Shown here: positions 44,890-55,998 of the stretch, one piece after another
Numbering within the stretch: the first letter of the stretch is position 1
How the letters are laid out: each line of letters begins with the position of its first letter
Source: an uncultured Collinsella sp.
GTDB taxonomy: Bacteria > Actinomycetota > Coriobacteriia > Coriobacteriales > Coriobacteriaceae
Reading direction: 5' to 3'
Length of the DNA: 64,000 bases
Assembly (NCBI GenBank): GCA_902470805.1
Contig: CABRHX010000002.1
Location: 93,840 to 157,839, forward strand
Notes under the pieces: generated by a model
The model's database searches: none
What the model saw: the letters and a program-made list of their open reading frames with translations, nothing else
Told to the model about the DNA's origin: nothing
Made by a program: the position numbers and the translations under genes

Positions 44890-45810
44890 ATGCGTATTGT
44901 GTTTATGGGTACGCCTGATTTTGCCGTGCCTTCGTTGACTTCGCTTTTCGAGTCTGGGAATGAGATTGCGCTTGTTGTTACTCGTCCTGATGCTGTTCGT
45001 GGGCGTGGTAAAAAGTTGGAGCCGTCTCCTGTTAAGGCTAAGGCGCTTGAGCTGGGGTTGTCGGTTGTTGAGGCTAATCGTATGACGGCCGAGGTTGTTG
45101 AGGCGCTCCGGGCTGCGCAGGCTGATATTTTCTGTGTGGCTGCCTATGGCTGCATTTTGCCCGATGAGGTGCTGCATATGGCGCCGCTCGGTATTGTGAA
45201 TGTTCATGCGTCCTTGCTACCTCGTTGGCGTGGGGCTGCTCCTATTCAGCGTGCCATTCTTGCTGGCGATGAGGTTGCTGGCGTTTCTATTATGCGCATT
45301 GGGCATGGCGTGGATACTGGTGCTTATTGCGCCCAGGCGTCTACGTCGGTTGCCGGCAAGCATGCCGAGGCTTTGACCGTGGAGCTTGGTGAGCTTGGCG
45401 GCAAACTGCTGGCTGATACGCTTCCTTCTCTTGCCGATGGCACTGCCGTGTGGACTGAACAGGATGAGTCGCTCGTCACTCATGCTGCCAAGATTTCCAA
45501 GCAGGAGATGCGTCTGGATCCGCAGATGGCGGCGTTCGATTGCGTGCGCCATGTGCTTGCTTCGTCCGATACCGCGCCTGCCCGTTGTGTGATTGCCGGC
45601 AAGACGGTTCGTGTGCTCGATGCTGCGCCGGCCGATGTGTCGCTTGGCGAGGGTCAGGTTCTCGTTCAGGCCAAACGTGTTTACCTTGGCCTATCCGATG
45701 GCTCGGTTGAGTTGCTCGAGGTTAAGCCCGATGGTAAACGTGCTATGGCCGCATCTGCTTGGGCTGCTGGCCTGCAGGGTGCCGATCTTATCTGGGGTGT
45801 TTTGTCATGA
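44890..45810 (+). CDS. fmt: Methionyl-tRNA formyltransferase
   Basis: 306 residues. MRIVFMGTPDFAVPSL, the active-site stretch AAYGCILPDEVL and NVHASLLPRWRGAAPIQRAI are the Fmt signatures; the C-terminal OB-like domain (about 205-306) is complete. It formylates Met-tRNA for initiation. The gene uses noticeably more T-ending codons (GTT, GCT, GAT) than priA and def. Its TGA overlaps the rsmB start. Confidence 0.96.
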   Translation: MRIVFMGTPDFAVPSLTSLFESGNEIALVVTRPDAVRGRGKKLEPSPVKAKALELGLSVVEANRMTAEVVEALRAAQADIFCVAAYGCILPDEVLHMAPLGIVNVHASLLPRWRGAAPIQRAILAGDEVAGVSIMRIGHGVDTGAYCAQASTSVAGKHAEALTVELGELGGKLLADTLPSLADGTAVWTEQDESLVTHAAKISKQEMRLDPQMAAFDCVRHVLASSDTAPARCVIAGKTVRVLDAAPADVSLGEGQVLVQAKRVYLGLSDGSVELLEVKPDGKRAMAASAWAAGLQGADLIWGVLS

Positions 45811-47207
45811 GCAAGCTGTCTCCCGCGCGCAAGCTTGCGCTCGATGTGCTGATGGAGGCCGATCGCCGCGGTATGTATGCGCGCGACGTGCTGTCCTCTC
45901 GCGCATCGGCCAAGGCTATTGACCAGCGCGATTCCGCTTTTGCCGCCCGCTTGGCGCTGGGCGTGGCCGCCACGCAGGGTATTTTGGACGAGTTGCTCGA
46001 TCAGTTTCTCGATAAGCCCAAAAAGGTTGCGCCGCGCGTTCGCATGGCGCTTCGTATCTCGGCCTTCGAGATGCTCTACCTGCATACGCCTGGCCGTGTT
46101 GCCGTAAGTCAGGGTGTTGAACTGGTTCGCTGCGGTGCTAAGTCCGCCGCCGGCTTGGCCAATGCTGTACTGCATAAGGTTGCGGATCACGTTGAGGACT
46201 TTGCTACTGCGTCCGATGTGGATGAGTCTGAGCGACGTTTGGTTCGTCTGTCGCGCCTGATGGGTCTACCTCGCTGGCTATGCGCTCGCATTATGGCGTC
46301 GTTTGACACTCCAGAGGGTGCGCTCGGCTTCGCCGGCAATCTGGCGCCCGCGCCGCTGGCCCTGCATGAGAACGCCTTTGCGACTAAGCCCGATCCGTAT
46401 ATCTCGCAGCTCGTCGCGCCTGTTTTCCCGGGCTGCCATGCCCCGGTCGATGCTCAAGTTACCGTTGCTTCGTGTGTGTTTGAGCGTGCTGCCGCGGTGG
46501 CATCTGATCTTAACGCGCAGCTTATCGCCACGGCTGCCACGCGCCCTGGTAGCTGCCTTGAGATTGGTGCCGGTCGTGGCACCAAGACCTATGTGATGAT
46601 GTGCCAGGCCAAGCGTGCGGGCTATGAGCGTCAGCATACGGCGCTCGATCTGCATGATCGCAAGTGCGATCTGAATCTCGCTCGCCTGCATAAGGCCGGT
46701 ATTCAGGGCGTTCGTACGGTTTCGGGTGATGCCTGCGAGCTTGATGAGGTGCTCACATCGTTTGATGCCATGCTTGGCAAACCTGCCCTGTTCGATACGG
46801 TGTTTATTGATGCTCCGTGCTCGGGCACCGGTACCATGCGCCGTCATCCCGAGATCCCGTGGCGCCTGACCGAAAAAGATGTGACGGTTGAGCTGCCCAA
46901 ACTGCAGCTTACGATGCTCAAAGAGGCTGCTGCGCGCGTGGCTGCCGGCGGCGAGCTCATCTATGCGACGTGCTCGGTTTTCGACGAGGAGAACACGCAG
47001 GTGGTGGACGCTTTCCTGAACTCTCCCGAGGGCACCGGTTTTAGCCTGGAGCCGCTCTCCGAGGCGCAGATCCTGCAACTCCCCGAGTTCGATCAGGCCA
47101 AGAAGCTCGTTTCCGTACGACAAAACGACCGTGGCCTCTTCCAAAGCTTACCGGTAAACGCCGACTCTTACGACGGCCACTTCTGCGCACGCCTGGTCCG
47201 CCAGTAA
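45807..47207 (+). CDS. rsmB: 16S rRNA (cytosine-967-C5)-methyltransferase
   Basis: 466 residues. An N-terminal NusB-like RNA-binding domain (ARKLALDVLMEADRRG, LDELLDQFLDK) precedes a Rossmann methyltransferase. The latter has LEIGAGRGTKTYVMM, the DAPCSGTGTMRRHPEIPWR motif with one catalytic Cys, and IYATCSVFDEEN with the second. It modifies 16S rRNA. ATG 45807 overlaps the fmt stop as ATGA. Confidence 0.94.
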   Translation: MSKLSPARKLALDVLMEADRRGMYARDVLSSRASAKAIDQRDSAFAARLALGVAATQGILDELLDQFLDKPKKVAPRVRMALRISAFEMLYLHTPGRVAVSQGVELVRCGAKSAAGLANAVLHKVADHVEDFATASDVDESERRLVRLSRLMGLPRWLCARIMASFDTPEGALGFAGNLAPAPLALHENAFATKPDPYISQLVAPVFPGCHAPVDAQVTVASCVFERAAAVASDLNAQLIATAATRPGSCLEIGAGRGTKTYVMMCQAKRAGYERQHTALDLHDRKCDLNLARLHKAGIQGVRTVSGDACELDEVLTSFDAMLGKPALFDTVFIDAPCSGTGTMRRHPEIPWRLTEKDVTVELPKLQLTMLKEAAARVAAGGELIYATCSVFDEENTQVVDAFLNSPEGTGFSLEPLSEAQILQLPEFDQAKKLVSVRQNDRGLFQSLPVNADSYDGHFCARLVRQ

Positions 47208-47212
47208 CAATT

Positions 47213-47280
47213 AAGTTGCGGTGAAATGGGGATTGAATAGCGGCATCTACCCGCCAAAAGTCCTTATTTCACCGCAACTC
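47213..47280. repeat. Short palindromic element, second family, copy 2
   Basis: AGTTGCGGTGAAAT (47214-47227) pairs perfectly with ATTTCACCGCAACT (47266-47279) around 38 nt. The ends and the inner AGTCCTTA match the element at 30947-31015. It begins 5 nt after the rsmB stop and is followed by ATTTTTT, so it could also end that transcript. Confidence 0.8.
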
Positions 47281-47389
47281 AGGATTTTTTGGGACGGGGA
47301 TTAATTAATCGGGTATGAAAGTAAGCGGTTGGGTTCGGTAGGTTTCTAGTTGCATGAACCGCTCGCGGATTTAATATTGAGAGGTTAAA

Positions 47390-48346
47390 ATGACCGATCT
47401 TAACTATGACATGATTGACAATCCTGAAGATAAAACTCAGGGAAATGAAGAAGTTAATAATTCTTCGATTAAAAAGCGGGTAATTATTGGTGCCGGTATT
47501 GTTGCTCTGCTTATTGCTGGTTGTGTCGTTGGTTATGCTGGTCACAATTACAAACAAGCATGTAGTGAACATAATCAGCAGGTTGAAGTTTTGTATTCAA
47601 AGGCTAGCGATAGTGTTGTTGCCTTTAAAGCTGATCCTAGGCTACTAACATTTGAGCAACGTCTTGATACCATTAGAAATGCTCAAAACAATAAAGAGAT
47701 GTTGAATAAAGAAATCTCTGATGACAAATTTAAGTATGCTGATGGTACTTCCCCTGATTGGACGAAGTTGCTTAATAAATACGATTCCATCATTAAAGAC
47801 TGCCGTAATGCTCAAAATAATGAGTGGAATACTTCTCTAGCTGACCATGTTAATTTTGATGTAAATTCTACTGAAGATACCGACTCACTCCAACAGCATA
47901 TAAATAGCCTTAATGGCCTTCTTATTGATATTTCTAATAAAGACAACTAGAAGCTTATTTTTGAAGATGCCAAAAAGGATTCTAAGAAGTTCATTGATCA
48001 AATCAATGAACAGATCAGTCGTTATCAAACTCGTATTGATGATGTAAATAAGGCCAAGGCTGAAGATGAGGCTAAGGCTCAAGAAGAAGCAGCTAAGGCT
48101 CAGCAGCAGGCTTCTCAGCAAAACAATTATTCCAGTAATTCTGGTAGTAATTATTCTGGCGGTAGCGGCTATTCTGATGGCTCCTCTAATGGTGGTTATT
48201 CTGGCGGCTCCTCTAACGGCGGCGGCAAAGTAGTCATTAAAACCATGGACGTTTATGACGAAAATGGTAACTATGTTGGATCGACTCATTGGTATAGCGA
48301 TGGTACCTGTGACGATCCCTATTCTGCCGGTATGGGCGGATTTTAA
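47390..48346 (+). pseudogene. AT-rich membrane-anchored hypothetical protein split by an in-frame amber codon
   Basis: A good ribosome site (GAGAGG) precedes ATG 47390. The frame gives 186 residues, meets TAG at 47948-47950, then stays open for another 131 codons to TAA at 48344. The first part has a polar N-terminus, a membrane helix (VIIGAGIVALLIAGCVVGYA) and a charged helical region. The second part continues the helical character (EDEAKAQEEAAKAQQQASQQ), then a Ser/Gly/Asn/Tyr-rich linker and a small Tyr/Gly-rich end (VVIKTMDVYDENGNYVG). The seamless character on both sides shows that the TAG interrupts one gene. Base use is far more AT-rich than all neighbours, suggesting transfer. Function unknown. 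Confidence 0.75.
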
Positions 48347-48394
48347 AATATGCTAATTATTAAAAATTAATTAGCTACCTATAGCGCAAAGAAT

Positions 48395-48426
48395 CAGCCC
48401 CGCGATTGGTGTCGGTCGCGGGGCTG
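48395..48426. terminator. Strong hairpin between convergent genes
   Basis: CAGCCCCGCGA pairs with TCGCGGGGCTG around 10 nt. It lies between the AT-rich gene (plus) and the zinc-ribbon gene (minus). The minus side runs into ATTCTTT; it may serve both. Confidence 0.7.
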
Positions 48427-48434
48427 ATTGGTTT

Positions 48435-48671
48435 CTAGTGGCTGTGCGGGCAGTTGGCGCAACAGCCGCTGGTGGCGTTGGTGCTGGAGCCGCCGCTTCG
48501 CTGGTCGGTGTTGTAGAAACCGCTACCCTCAAACTTGATGCCGCTGGCCGAGAACGTCTTGGCCGCCGGGGCGCCGCAGCTGGGGCACACGACCTCGGGA
48601 GTCTCGGACATGGGATGCTCAACCTCAAACACGTTGCCGCAGCTCGAGCACTTGTAATCGTAGCGCGCCAT
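48435..48671 (-). CDS. FmdB-type small zinc-ribbon protein
   Basis: 78 residues. The start MARYDYKCSSCGNVFEVEH and the later VVCPSCGAPAAKTF give the two CxxC pairs of the FmdB/regulatory zinc-ribbon family. A Ser/Gly-rich tail ends CCANCPHSH, with further Cys and His. The role of this family is unclear; a regulatory function has been proposed for FmdB in Methylophilus. It sits alone after the GH13-GH77 gene. Confidence 0.88.
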   Translation of the reverse strand: MARYDYKCSSCGNVFEVEHPMSETPEVVCPSCGAPAAKTFSASGIKFEGSGFYNTDQRSGGSSTNATSGCCANCPHSH

Positions 48672-48693
48672 AATACTTCCTTTTCAGCACAAA

Positions 48694-48715
48694 GCGGGCA
48701 GATCGCTCTGCCCGC
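48694..48715 (-). terminator. Hairpin between the GH13-GH77 gene and the zinc-ribbon gene
   Basis: GCGGGCAG pairs with CTGCCCGC around 6 nt. On the minus strand it runs into TTTGTGC. It may end the long glucan-enzyme transcript just ahead of the zinc-ribbon start. Confidence 0.55.
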
Positions 48716-48759
48716 ATAAATTCAAACGTCTGTAACTGTACCCTATATCGGGGGTTTTA

Positions 48760-51700
48760 TCACGCTTCGCCCCAGAATCTATGGTTGTTGCGAAGGAGCT
48801 GTGCGGTTTTGTTCTCGGCGGCTGCAATGTCCGCCTCGTCAGCCTGCCAGGTCCAGTTGCCCGTGGCCACGCCCGGAACGTTCATGCGCGCGTCGTCGCC
48901 AAGCCCCAGGACATCCTGCAGTGGCATCATCACCAGGGGAGCGTCGCTTGCCAGCGCGTCGCTCATCAGCTTGGCCGCCACCTCAACACCGCTCGGTTCA
49001 TCGCCGCCCGCAAAGGTACGGGTGCACCAACCGGCCAGCGTCGACGTATCGTGCGTCGAGGTGTACAGAATCTTGCCGGGCGTGGGATGCACACCGCAAC
49101 GAACGTCGTAGTCGCTAAACTCCAGCACGTCCATGCCGGGGAAACCGCAGGTCGATGCCATGGCGCGAACACCAGGCGTCAGATAGCCCAAGTCCTCAGC
49201 GATAAAGTTGAGCGGACCCAGTTCGTCATAGGCGGTCTGGAACAGGTCCTTGCCCGGGCCCGCCAGCCAGCGGCCGTCGGCGCATGCCTTGACCGCGGGA
49301 ATGCTGTAATAGCTGTGGAATCCCAGGAAGTGATCCAGACGCACGCGGTCGTAGAGCGAGAACGCGCGGCGCAGACGATCCATCCACCAACTATAGCCGT
49401 TCTGCTTCATGTGGTCCCAACGGAACGTCGGGTTGCCCCACACCTGGCCCTCGGGCGCAAAGTTGTCGGGCGGCGCGCCGGAAATCTCAATCGCCTTGCC
49501 GGTATCGGACAGCCAGAAGTTCTCGGGTTCGCTCCACGCGTCTGCCGAATCGTCGGACACGTACATAGGAATATCGCCGATAACCTCGATGCCTTTCTTG
49601 TGCGCATAGTTCATGAGCTCACACCAAGCCAGGTCAAAGCGGTACTGCATGTACGCCTGAAGCTCGGCCTCGTTGTGGAAGCGCTTGTCGTCGATCAGAT
49701 GCTCGTTGTAGCGCGCGACATCTGCCGGCCAATCGTGGCGCGACTCGCCCTCAAAGTACTTTTTGACGGCCATATAGACGCAGTATTTCTCGAGCCAATC
49801 GGCATTGCGATGCTTAAACGCGGTGTACAGCGGGTCAGCATCCTCGCCGCCGCGGGCCTTCCAGGTCTCAAAGTCGGCTGCCAGCTCCTCGTGGCTCTCG
49901 GGTAGCAGGTCGATATTGCCTGCAAAGGCCGAAGGACCGGCGTAAGGGGAGCGGAAGAAGTCCGTGGGGTTGACGGGAAGAACCTGCCAGTAGCGCATGC
50001 CCATGGCGGCCAGATGGTCGATAAAGCGACGCGTGGGCGCACCGATCGTACCGGGTTTGCCGTCGTCGGTCGGCACCGATGTGATATGGCACACAACACC
50101 CGCACCGTGATCGAGCGGCTCCTGCAGGCGCTGCTCGGCGTGGTGATAGATGATCGACGAACCCAGCGGATACAGATCGAGCGTGACCGTGCCGTTGTGG
50201 ATCTCGCACTCGTGACCGCTAATCACATCGCTCGCGCATTCGCCGAGTGCCGGAATCGTCACGCGGTGTGAATTGCGCAGGCTGCGGTTGATGATAACCG
50301 TCGCGGACTCGCCATCCTTGCCCGTGCGGTTGTATGCCAGCACCTCGTCATTGAGCGCGAAGGCCTTGATTTCACCGTCGATCATAAGCGGCAGCGCACG
50401 GCGCACGGCCGAGGCATTCTTGACGATCGCGAACGTATCGAAGTCGTGCAGGTCTTCCTTGGTCGGCATGGTGCGGCGATTGCCCGGATCGGTGAGACCC
50501 TCCAAGCCGTACTCGTCACCGTAATAGATTGAGGGAACGCCCGGGAACGTCATCTGCATGAGCGTCGCGAGCCAAAAACGGCTCTTGGCAAGGCCCATCG
50601 CGTTCTCGTCCAGACGCCATTTGCTGCGCTCGCACTCGGGCAGCTGCGACTCGTCGGGGCCACCGCCGAGCACCGAGATGATGCGCGGACGGTCGTGGCT
50701 CGAAAGCAGATTGAGCGCGCAGGCCAGTGCCTCGCGCGGGTAGTTCTCGCGCAGTGTCTCGATGTCCTCGGCTGCCTGGTAGGCGTTCTTGTAACCCATC
50801 AAAAAGCCGATGACCATGTCGCGGAAGGGGTAGTCCATGGCAGAGTCGAGCTCAGAGCCCTGTAAATAGCGGCGAAGATTGCCATAGCTGATCTTGTTGG
50901 AGGCGTCTTCCCAGACTTCGCCGAGCAGCAGCGCATCGGGTTTCTCGGCGAGCACGGCCTTTTTGATCTCGGCCAGGAAGTCATCGGAAAGCTCGTCGGC
51001 CACGTCCAGACGCCAGCCATGGGCGCCGGCACGCAGCCACTTACGAATGACGCCGTCCTTGCCCAGGAGCCGCTCGCGTACCAGTTCGGAGCTTTCATTG
51101 ATAGCGGGCATATTGCCCACGCCCCACCAACAGTCGTATGAGCCGTCCTCGTGGAAATAAAACGCATCGCGCCACGGCGAATCCTCGCTCTGCCACGCGC
51201 CCACGCCGGGGTAGTTGCCGTAGCGGTTGAAGTAGATCGAATCGTCGCCCGTGTGGTTGAACACACCGTCCAGAATGATGGAAATGCCCAGCTTCTCGGC
51301 CGCCTCGCATAGCTCAGTAAAGTCCTGCTCGGTGCCCAGAATCGGATCGATCTTGGTGTAATCGGCGGTGTCGTAGCGGTGGTTGCTCGCGGCTTCAAAA
51401 ATGGGGTTGAGGTAGATGGCTGTAAAGCCCAGCTCGGCGATTCGAGGCAGGTCATTCTGGATGCCCTTGAGCGAGCCGCCGTAAAAGTCCCAGGTCTTGA
51501 TGGATCCGTCTTCGGCGCGCTCGTACACAGGCGGCTCGTTCCAGTCCTCGACCATGCGGCGCTGAATGCCCTTACGCGGTTTTTCGACCTCGGCCAGCGT
51601 GCGCTCGCGCCAGTGCTCGTCGCGGGCATAGCGATCGGGGAAGATCTGGTAGACCATACCGCGCTCGTACCAGGTGGGACGGTTCTCACGGTGTTTGTAG

Positions 51701-52056
51701 ACGGTGACCTGGGATGACGGCACCTCAGCGTAGTCGTAGGTTACGCCTTCGCCGCCGGTGCGGCCCTGTGGTGCGCCCAGACGAACCTCGGGCTGGCCCT
51801 CAATATTGCAGATAAAGCTGTACCAAATAAGACAGGGCTCGGTGCACTCAAGCTCTGCGGTAAATATGCCGTCGCCCTCGTGCGTCATGGGATATCGAGA
51901 TTCACCGATCTCATCGACCCAGGTGCGCAGCGTAAGCGTTGCCTGCGCGGGATCGGCGTCCTCCAGAATCACGGAGAGCGAAAGGGTAGTTCCAGTGGTC
52001 ACAGCGCCAAACGGAGTGCGAAACTGCGGTAGACGGCTGTTGTGTATCAATCTCAT
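48760..52056 (-). CDS. Fused alpha-amylase-type glycosidase (GH13) and 4-alpha-glucanotransferase (GH77)
   Basis: 1098 residues in two enzymes. After an N-terminal beta domain (1-120), the GH13 half (about 125-640) has VYQIFPDRYA, the nucleophile in GWRLDVADE, the acid in LLLGEVWED and LLSSHDRPR; its layout is like neopullulanase or maltogenic amylase. From about 645 the GH77 half (amylomaltase, MalQ) has MRYWQVLPVNPT, the nucleophile in VRLDHFLGFHSYYSIP, the acid in FIAEDLGYL and TSTHDTSTLAGW. No signal peptide is seen, so it acts in the cytoplasm on maltodextrin or glycogen ends. A LacI-type operator-like site lies upstream. Confidence 0.92.
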   Translation of the reverse strand: MRLIHNSRLPQFRTPFGAVTTGTTLSLSVILEDADPAQATLTLRTWVDEIGESRYPMTHEGDGIFTAELECTEPCLIWYSFICNIEGQPEVRLGAPQGRTGGEGVTYDYAEVPSSQVTVYKHRENRPTWYERGMVYQIFPDRYARDEHWRERTLAEVEKPRKGIQRRMVEDWNEPPVYERAEDGSIKTWDFYGGSLKGIQNDLPRIAELGFTAIYLNPIFEAASNHRYDTADYTKIDPILGTEQDFTELCEAAEKLGISIILDGVFNHTGDDSIYFNRYGNYPGVGAWQSEDSPWRDAFYFHEDGSYDCWWGVGNMPAINESSELVRERLLGKDGVIRKWLRAGAHGWRLDVADELSDDFLAEIKKAVLAEKPDALLLGEVWEDASNKISYGNLRRYLQGSELDSAMDYPFRDMVIGFLMGYKNAYQAAEDIETLRENYPREALACALNLLSSHDRPRIISVLGGGPDESQLPECERSKWRLDENAMGLAKSRFWLATLMQMTFPGVPSIYYGDEYGLEGLTDPGNRRTMPTKEDLHDFDTFAIVKNASAVRRALPLMIDGEIKAFALNDEVLAYNRTGKDGESATVIINRSLRNSHRVTIPALGECASDVISGHECEIHNGTVTLDLYPLGSSIIYHHAEQRLQEPLDHGAGVVCHITSVPTDDGKPGTIGAPTRRFIDHLAAMGMRYWQVLPVNPTDFFRSPYAGPSAFAGNIDLLPESHEELAADFETWKARGGEDADPLYTAFKHRNADWLEKYCVYMAVKKYFEGESRHDWPADVARYNEHLIDDKRFHNEAELQAYMQYRFDLAWCELMNYAHKKGIEVIGDIPMYVSDDSADAWSEPENFWLSDTGKAIEISGAPPDNFAPEGQVWGNPTFRWDHMKQNGYSWWMDRLRRAFSLYDRVRLDHFLGFHSYYSIPAVKACADGRWLAGPGKDLFQTAYDELGPLNFIAEDLGYLTPGVRAMASTCGFPGMDVLEFSDYDVRCGVHPTPGKILYTSTHDTSTLAGWCTRTFAGGDEPSGVEVAAKLMSDALASDAPLVMMPLQDVLGLGDDARMNVPGVATGNWTWQADEADIAAAENKTAQLLRNNHRFWGEA

Positions 52057-52180
52057 AATACGGTCCAGTTCAATAGAATCACGGCCTGCGGGCCATGGGC
52101 TTTACGCACAGGATGTAAGTATATCTGTTGTACACTGGCTGTATAAACAACATCCGTTTACCATCGGCGAACGGTTGTCC

Positions 52181-52198
52181 TAGAAAATCGTTTTACCA
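52181..52198 (-). promoter_or_regulatory. LacI-type operator-like palindrome upstream of the GH13-GH77 gene
   Basis: The 18-nt site matches the ideal palindrome TGGTAAAACGTTTTACCA at 15 positions and keeps the central CG typical of LacI/GalR-family operators. A related site lies at 62317-62334, between glgB and the HAD gene. A -10-like TATACT lies nearer to the gene, around 52115. Confidence 0.5.
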
Positions 52199-52263
52199 CA
52201 TAAATTATCGCGATATTCAAAAACGCCTATACCGATCCTATTTGTAGCTAACCAAAAGTACCT

Positions 52264-52395
52264 CGGTTTACTACGATAAATTGAATGATCTCAACCACAG
52301 TCATTTTGGTGATTTTAAAACCGCAGGTAGAAGCGTTGCCAATTTCGTAGATTACTGGCCGTGATCGGCCAGAGCCATTTTGTCGTAGTAAACCG
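52264..52395. repeat. Palindrome-ended element between glgA and the GH13-GH77 gene
   Basis: CGGTTTACTACGA (52264-52276) and TCGTAGTAAACCG (52383-52395) are perfect 13-nt inverted ends around 106 nt. The interior contains a small CTGGCC/GGCCAG hairpin. It occupies the middle of the 431-bp gap between the two genes; the right part of the gap is the glgA terminator and the left part is the glucan-enzyme promoter region. Confidence 0.75.
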
Positions 52396-52418
52396 GCCCT
52401 CTTTTTAATACAGAAGTT

Positions 52419-52463
52419 CAACGCAAAAGAGGGCGCCTGGTTGGGGCGCCCTCTTTTGCGTTG
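52419..52463 (-). terminator. glgA terminator
   Basis: A perfect 19-bp stem CAACGCAAAAGAGGGCGCC with its complement around 7 nt, 24 nt past the glgA stop. The A/T-rich foot lets it work in either direction. Confidence 0.9.
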
Positions 52464-52487
52464 AGGATTAAGTTTTAATCGTCCGGA

Positions 52488-54776
<2,289 letters not shown>

Positions 54777-54799
54777 ATTGTCTCCCATGTTGCAATTCG

Positions 54800-54835
54800 A
54801 GAATAGCCGCCTGGCGCAAACCGGGCGGCTATTCT
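54800..54835 (-). repeat. Hairpin between glgD and glgA
   Basis: AGAATAGCCGCC (54800-54811) pairs perfectly with GGCGGCTATTCT (54824-54835). There is no clear T-run, so it looks more like a processing or stability element, or a leaky terminator, than a full stop. Confidence 0.65.
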
Positions 54836-54866
54836 ACATGTTACGAGCGATGTTGCGGTGCCTACG

Positions 54867-55994
54867 TTAATGCACGATGGTGGTATCGGGAGTTAACGGG
54901 GCCTTGCCCAGTACCAGAATATTCTCGGGCGTGCCGCGAAGCTCGGTGTTGGTGGGGACCACGTTGTTCTTGTCCAGGATGGCATTCTCAACGCGGGCGC
55001 CGCTCTTGATGATGCAGCTCTGGTTGATGATCGAGTTGGTCACCGACGCGCCTTCCTCGACCACAACGCCGCGCGACAGGATCGAGTTGCGCACAGTGCC
55101 CTTGATGATGCAGCCCGCCGAGATGATCGAGTTGCACGCGTGGCTGCCGGTCGCATAGCGCGAAGGCGGCACGTCGTGGGCCTTGGTCAGAATCGGGCGC
55201 TCGGGGTCGAAGAGCTGGTCGGCCACGGTCTGGTCGAGCAGGTCCATGCTGCGGCGATACAGCGACTTCTCGCTAAACACGCCCACGACCTCGCCCTTGT
55301 ACTCGTAGCTGCACACGTCGATGTTGCCAAAGTCGCCCTGGAGCGCCTCGAGCAGGTCCAGATAGTCGGCGGCCTGGTAGTGATCGATAATCTCGAGCAG
55401 CGTCTCGCGGTTGACGATGCAGCAGTCCATAGAGGCGTTGTCGCCGTACACGACGCCGGCGCTCACGCCCGTCAGGCGGCCGTTCTCGTTAATCTCGAGC
55501 TTGGTCTCGTCATCGACGTTGCGCGTGGCCTTGCAGTACACCACGGTCATCTGGGCACCGGAGTTCTCGTGCGCGTCGATGATGGTGTTGAGGTCCATAT
55601 TAAAGATGATGTTGGTGCCCATCATCACAACATAGGGCTTGTCCGAGCGCTGGAACAGCGTCTTGTTGGAGATGATGTCGCGCAGCAGGAAGCGCATGCC
55701 GCCCTTGGTGGTGCCATACGCGTTGCCGGGCACCATGAACAGGCCGCCCTTCTTGCGGTCCAGGCCCCAGTCCTTGCCCGAGCCCACGTGGTCGATCAGC
55801 GAGCGGTAGTTTCCCGGCATGACGACGCCGACGGTCTTAATGCCGGCATTCATCATGTTGGACAGCGGAAAGTCGATCAGGCGGTAGCGGCCCAAAAACG
55901 GGACGGACGCGATGGGGCGGTCCTTGAGCAGCACGCTGCCGTAGGTCGAAGAGTAGTTAGCGGTGATATAACCGATGGCCTTGCGATTGATCAT
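54867..55994 (-). CDS. glgD: GlgD, regulatory-type subunit of glucose-1-phosphate adenylyltransferase
   Basis: 375 residues. The start MINRKAIGYITANYSSTYGS lacks the GGxGxRL nucleotide loop of GlgC but keeps the nucleotidyltransferase fold (FLGRYRLIDFPLSNMMNAGI) and the left-handed beta-helix end. This is the GlgD pattern known from Gram-positive bacteria, where it pairs with GlgC and changes its activity. ATG 55994 is 4 nt after the glgC stop, with GAAGGGGG upstream. Confidence 0.92.
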   Translation of the reverse strand: MINRKAIGYITANYSSTYGSVLLKDRPIASVPFLGRYRLIDFPLSNMMNAGIKTVGVVMPGNYRSLIDHVGSGKDWGLDRKKGGLFMVPGNAYGTTKGGMRFLLRDIISNKTLFQRSDKPYVVMMGTNIIFNMDLNTIIDAHENSGAQMTVVYCKATRNVDDETKLEINENGRLTGVSAGVVYGDNASMDCCIVNRETLLEIIDHYQAADYLDLLEALQGDFGNIDVCSYEYKGEVVGVFSEKSLYRRSMDLLDQTVADQLFDPERPILTKAHDVPPSRYATGSHACNSIISAGCIIKGTVRNSILSRGVVVEEGASVTNSIINQSCIIKSGARVENAILDKNNVVPTNTELRGTPENILVLGKAPLTPDTTIVH

Positions 55995-55998
55995 CGGA

